Assembly: GCA_947846985.1 (NCBI GenBank) | Contig: CANTUZ010000027.1 | Coordinates: 3,537,152 to 3,601,151 of the forward strand | Origin: Fratercula arctica | Lineage: Eukaryota > Chordata > Aves > Charadriiformes > Alcidae | DNA length: 64,000 nt | Reading direction: 5' to 3' | Translations under genes and position numbers: made by a program | The notes under the pieces: generated by a model | Database searches by the model: none | The model's input: only the letters and a program-made list of their open reading frames with translations | What the model was told of the DNA's origin: nothing | Shown: positions 59,001 to 64,000 of the stretch, in pieces | How positions within the stretch are numbered: the first letter of the stretch is position 1 | How the letters are laid out: each line of letters opens with the position of its first letter

Positions 59001-62000
59001 CCCTCGCCCCAAGGCGCAATGCAAGAATTTCCGTATGTCTGGAATTTCCTGTCACGCCCAAGGAGCCAGGAGGGAAACCTGTGGCTTGCTCTAAAGCTCT
59101 CTGGGAACAACTTGCACTGCCGCACAGAGCTTGGGTCTCCAGGCTTTGCTGGCGCCTTCAGCCTCAAAAGCACCATTTCTCCCTCGCCCCAGGCCGACCA
59201 CCAAAATTTCCTTATATTCGGGGATTGGTGCCACGCCCAAGGTACCAAGAGGGAAAACTGTGGCTTTCTCTAAAGCTCTCTGTGAACAACTTGAAAAGCC
59301 GTACAGAATTTGGGTCTCCAGGCTTTGCCGGCGCCTTCAGCCTCAAAAGCACCATATCTCCCTCGGCCCAAGGCGCACTGCAAGAATTTCCATATGTCTG
59401 GAATTTCCTGTCACGCCCAAGGAGCCACGAGGGAAAACTGTGGCTTGTTTTAAAGCTCTTTGGGAACTGCTTGCATTGCCCCAGAGACCTTGGGTCTCCG
59501 GACATTCCTGGCACCTTCAGCCTCTGAACCACCACTTCTCCCTCACCCCAGGGCCGGTCTTAGAATAGACCAAACGTCCGGAGATTGCTGCCACAAGCAA
59601 GATGCCACGAGGGAAAACTGTGGCTTGTTTTAAACCTCTCTGGGAATAGCTTGTATCGCCCCACAGAGCTTGGGCCTCGGGGCTTTGCTGGCGCCTTCAG
59701 CCTCAAAAGCACCCTTTCTCCCTCGCCCGAAGGCCAAGCTCCAAAATTTCCTTATATTCGGGGACTGGAGCCACGCCCAAGGAGCCACAAGGGAAAACTG
59801 TGGCTTGCTGTAAAGATCTCTGGGAACCACTTCTATCGCCCCACAGAGCTTGGGTCTCCAGGCTTTCCTGGCGCCTTCAGCCTCAAAAGCACCATTTCTC
59901 CCTCGCCCGAAGGCCGAGCTCCAAAAATTTCCTTATATTCGGTGATTGGTACCACGCCCAAGGAGCCAGGAGGGAAAACTGTGCTTGTTTTAAAGATCTC
60001 TGGGAACCACTTCCATCGCCCCACAGAGCTTGGGTCTCCATACTTCCCTGGCGCCTTCAGCCTCAAAAGCCCCATTTCTCCCTCGCCCAAAGGCGCACTG
60101 CAACAATTTCCCGTATGTCTGGCAATTTCCTGTCAACGCCCAAGGAGCCACGAGGGAAAACTGTGGCTTGCTCTAAAGTTCTCTGGGAACAAGTTGCACT
60201 GCCTCACAGAGCTTGGGTCTCCATATTTTCCTGGCGCCTTCAGCCTCAAAAGCACCATTTCTCCCTCGCCCCAGGGCCGACCACCAAAATTTCCTTACAT
60301 TCGGGGATTGGTGCCACGCCCAAGGTGCCACGAGGGAAACCTGTGCCTTGTTTTAAAGATCTCTGGGAACCACTTCCATCGCCCCAGAGACCTTGGGTCT
60401 CCATACTTTACTGGCGCCTTCAGCCTCAAAAGCACCATTTCTCCCTCGCCCAAGGCGCACTGCAAGAATTTCCGTATGTCTGGAATTTCCTGTCACGCCC
60501 AAGGAGCCAGGAGGGAAACCTGTGGCTTGCTCTAAAGCTCTCTGGGAACAACTTGCACTGCTGCACAGAGCTTGGGTCTCCATACTTTCCTGGTGCCTTC
60601 AGCCTCAAAAGCACCATTTCTCCCTCGCCCGAAGGCCAAGCTCCAAAATTTCCTTATATTCGGGGATTGGTGCCACGCCCAAGGAGCCAGGAGGGAAAAC
60701 TGTGCCTTGTTTTAAAGCTCTCTGGGAACCGCTTGCATTGCCCCAGAAACCTTGGTTCTATGGACTTTCCTGGCGCCTTCAGCCTCAGAATCCCCACTTC
60801 TCCCTCACCCCAGGGCCGGTCTCAGAATAGAGGAAACATGCGGAGATTGCTGCCACGAGCAAGATGCCATGAGGGAAAACTGTGGCTTGTTGTAAACCTC
60901 TCTGGGAATAGCTTGTGTTGCAGCACAGAGCTCGGGTCTCCAGGCTTTACTGGCGCCTTCAGCCTCAAAAGCACCATTTCTCCCTCGCCCGAAGGCCGAG
61001 CTCCAAAATTTCCGTATATTCGGGGATTGGTGCCACGCCCAAGGAGCCACGAGGGAAAACTGTGTCTTGTTTTAAAGCTCTCTGGGAACCACTTCCATCG
61101 CCCCACAGAGCTTGGGTCTCCGGGCTTTGCTGGCGCCTTCAGCCTCAAAAGCACCATATCTCCCTCACCCCAGGGCCGACCACCAAAATTTCCTTATATT
61201 CGGGGATTGGTGCCATGAACAAGGTGCCAAGACGGAAAACTGTGGCTTGCTTTAAACCTCTCTGGGAACCACTTCCATCGCCCCAGAGACCTTGGGTCTC
61301 TATACCTTCCTGGTGCCTTCAGCCTCAAAAGCACCATTTCTCCCTCGCCCCAGGGCCGACCACCAAAATTTCCTTATGTCCGGGTAATGGTGCCACACCC
61401 AAGGTGCCACGAGGGAAAACTGTGCCTTGTTTTAAAGATCTCTGGGAACCACTTCCATCGCCCCACAGAGCTTGGGTCTCCATACTTCCCTGGCGCCTTC
61501 AGCCTCAAAAGCCCCATTTCTCCCTCGCCCAAAGGCGCACTGCAACAATTTCCGTATGTCTGGAATTTCCTGTCACGTCCAAGGAGCCACGAGGGAAAAC
61601 TGTGGCTTGTTTTAAAGCTCTCTGGGAACCACTCCCATCGCCCCACAGAGCTTGGGTCTCCATACTTCCCTGGCGCCTTCAGCCTCAAAAGCACCATTTC
61701 TCCCTCGCCCCAAGGCGCAATGCAAGAATTTCCGTATGTCTGGAATTTCCTGTCACGCCCAAGGAGCCAGGAGGGAAACCTGTGGCTTGCTCTAAAGCTC
61801 TCTGGGAACAACTTGCACTGCCGCACAGAGCTTGGGTCTCCATACTTCCCTGGCGCCTTCAGCCTCAAAAGCACCATTTCTCCCTCGCCCCAGGCCGACC
61901 ACCAAAATTTCCTTATATTCGGGGATTGGTGCCACGCCCAAGGTACCAAGAGGGAAAACTGTGGCTTTCTCTAAAGCTCTCTGTGAACAACTTGAAAAGC

Positions 62001-64000
62001 CGTACAGAATTTGGGTCTCCAGGCTTTGCCGGCGCCTTCAGCCTGAAAAGCACCATATCTCCCTCGGCCCAAGGCGCACTGCAAGAATTTCCATGTGTCT
62101 GGAATTTCCTGTCACGCCCAAGGAGCCACGAGGGAAAACTGTGGCTTGTTTTAAAGCTCTTTGGGAACTACTTGCATTGCCCCAGAGACCTTGGGTCTCC
62201 GGACATTCCTGGCACCTTCAGCCTCAGAACCACCACTTCTCCCTCACCCCAGGGCCGGTCTTAGAATAGACCAAACGTCCGGAGATTGCTGCCACAAGCA
62301 AGATGCCACGAGGGAAAACTGTGGCTTGTTTTAAACCTCTCTGGGAATAGCTTGTATCGCCCCACAGAGCTTGGGCCTCTGGGCTTTGCTGGCGCCTTCA
62401 GCCTCAAAAGCACCCTTTCTCCCTCGACCGAAGGCCAAGCTCCAAAATTTCCTTATATTCGGGGACTGGAGCCACGCCCAAGGAGCCACAAGGGAAAACT
62501 GTGGCTTGCTCTAAAGATCTCTGGGAACCACTTCTATCGCCCCACAGAGCTTGGGTCTCCAGGCTTTCCTGGCGCCTTCAGCCTCAAAAGCCCCATTTCT
62601 CCCTCGCCCAAAGGCGCACTGCAACAATTTCCGTATGTCTGGAATTTCCTGTCACGCCCAAGGAGCCACGAGGGAAAACTGTGGCTTGTTTTAAAGATCT
62701 CTGGGAACCACTCCCATCGCCCCACAGAGCTTGGGTCTCCATACTTCCCTGGCGCCTTCAGCCTCAAAAGCACCATTTCTCCCTCGCCCCAAGGCGCAAT
62801 GCAAGAATTTCCGTATGTCTGGAATTTCCTGTCACGCCCAAGGAGCCAGGAGGGAAACCTGTGGCTTGCTCTAAAGCTCTCTGGGAACCACTTCTATCGC
62901 CCCACAGAGCTTGGGTCTCCAGGCTTCGCTGGCGCCTTCAGCCTCAAAAGCACCATTTCTCCCTCGCCCCAGGCCGACCACCAAAATTTCCTTATATTCG
63001 GGGATTGGTGCCACGCCCAAGGTACCAAGAGGGAAAACTGTGGCTTTCTCTAAAGCTCTCTGTGAACAACTTGAAAAGCCGTACAGAATTTGGGTCTCCA
63101 GGCTTTGCCGGCGCCTTCAGCCTGAAAAGCACCATATCTCCCTCGGCCCAAGGCGCACTGCAAGAATTTCCATATGTCTGGAATTTCCTGTCACGCCCAA
63201 GGAGCCACGAGGGAAAACTGTGGCTTGTTTTAAAGCTCTTTGGGAACTGCTTGCATTGCCCCAGAGACCTTGGGTCTCCGGACATTCCTGGCACCTTCAG
63301 CCTCTGAACCACCACTTCTCCCTCACCCCAGGGCCGGTCTTAGAATAGACCAAACGTCCGGAGATTGCTGCCACAAGCAAGATGCCACGAGGGAAAACTG
63401 TGGCTTGTTTTAAACCTCTCTGGGAATAGCTTGTATCGCCCCACAGAGCTTGGGCCTCGGGGCTTTGCTGGCGCCTTCAGCCTCAAAAGCACCCTTTCTC
63501 CCTCGCCCGAAGGCCAAGCTCCAAAATTTCCTTATATTCGGGGACTGGAGCCACGCCCAAGGAGCCACAAGGGAAAACTGTGGCTTGCTCTAAAGATCTC
63601 TGGGAACCACTTCTATCGCCCCACAGAGCTTGGGTCTCCAGGCTTTCCTGGCGCCTTCAGCCTCAAAAGCACCATTTCTCCCTCGCCCGAAGGCCGAGCT
63701 CCAAAAATTTCCTTATATTCGGTGATTGGTACCACGCCCAAGGAGCCAGGAGGGAAAACTGTGCCTTGTTTTAAAGATCTCTGGGAACCACTTCCATCGC
63801 CCCACAGAGCTTGGGTCTCCATACTTCCCTGGCGCCTTCAGCCTCAAAAGCCCCATTTCTCCCTCGCCCAAAGGCGCACTGCAACAATTTCCGTATGTCT
63901 GGAATTTCCTGCAATGACCAAGGAGCCACGAGGGAAAACTGTGGCTTGTTTTAAAGCTCTCTGGGAACCACTTGCATCGCCCCACAGAGCTTGGGTCTCC
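53089..64000. repeat. Tandem satellite array, monomer about 180 bp, higher-order organised
   Basis: About 60 head-to-tail monomers of 178-182 bp. Each contains conserved blocks: GGGAAAACTGTGGCTTG, TTTTAAAGCTCTCTGGGAAC, CCCCACAGAGCTTGGGTCTC, GGCGCCTTCAGCCTCAAAAG and CACCATTTCTCCCTCGCCC. Three monomer classes are visible: A with CCTTATATTCGGGGATTGG, B with CGTATGTCTGGAATTTCCTG, and C with GGTCTTAGAATAGACCAAAC. The monomer length is a multiple of three and is nearly free of stops in several frames, so long open frames (up to 714 codons at 54365-56509) appear on both strands by chance of structure. I do not recognise the family. It runs off the window end. Confidence 0.95.
56497..57757. repeat. 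Seven-monomer higher-order repeat unit (C-A-A-B-B-A-B)
   Basis: Class C monomers begin (GGTCTTAG or variant) at 53443, 56497, 57758, 59556, 60818 (diverged), 62257 and 63336. The spacings are 3054, 1261, 1798, 1262, 1439 and 1079 bp, that is about 17, 7, 10, 7, 8 and 6 monomers. The block at 56497-57757 reads C-A-A-B-B-A-B. The next block (57758-59555) is the same with an extra A-B-B trimer. Adjacent blocks read as nearly identical, whereas A, B and C differ clearly. Confidence 0.8.

Noticed and set aside
53089..64000. CRISPR-like repeat array
   Set aside because: There are no spacers: the 180-bp monomers are directly adjacent and similar over their full length, in a vertebrate genomic context.
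53089..64000. Chicken W-chromosome XhoI or EcoRI satellite
   Set aside because: Those families are built of short A3-5/T3-5 modules; the monomer here is a non-modular 180-bp unit of balanced base composition.

Overview
This looks like a piece of a bird genome, most likely from a sex chromosome. CR1 non-LTR retrotransposons, with their typical avian 3' ends in octamers such as ATTCTATG, fill much of the window. Avian-type endogenous retrovirus LTRs of a TGTCCTGGTT...CCACGACA group are nested inside them. The only recognisable host gene is the 3' end of NTRK2 (TrkB receptor kinase), which is Z-linked in chicken. The NTRK2 copies here are partial and carry changes at conserved kinase residues. 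That, together with the repeat load, fits a W-linked degenerate gametolog better than the functional Z gene; this is inference.

Layout. Positions 1-19285 and 28598-about 47899 are the two arms of a giant inverted repeat (palindrome), with arms of about 19.3 kb and a 9.3 kb spacer. Paired coordinates sum to 47,883-47,899 along the whole arm, so the arms are colinear and nearly identical. The left arm continues past the window edge. Each arm carries, from outside to inside: a CR1 3' end; a near full-length CR1 split by two LTRs; a decayed retroviral gag; a CR1 split by a solo LTR; more CR1 pieces; the last two coding exons of NTRK2 pointing toward the spacer; a 960-968 bp solo LTR with a long G/C homopolymer; a gene-poor unique stretch; and the start of a retroviral LTR with a CR1 inside it. 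The palindrome breakpoint falls within that CR1.

The spacer (19286-28597) holds the rest of that CR1 and LTR, a retroviral RNase H-integrase fragment in the opposite orientation to its flanking LTRs, a second LTR of the same family, another LTR-like repeat with internal minisatellite structure, and about 4.6 kb of AT-rich sequence without genes. The right flank (47.9-52.9 kb) is a mosaic of CR1 and LTR fragments, including a short extra copy of a CR1 piece from the palindrome arm. A 200-base scaffold gap follows (52889-53088). From 53089 to the end the window is a tandem satellite with a monomer of about 180 bp, organised into a higher-order repeat.

No intact host protein gene, tRNA, rRNA or CRISPR array was found. 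Most long open frames are CR1 reverse transcriptase or satellite artefacts. The notable biology is the combination of a large palindrome carrying a duplicated fragment of a sex-linked neurotrophin receptor gene next to a higher-order satellite array.
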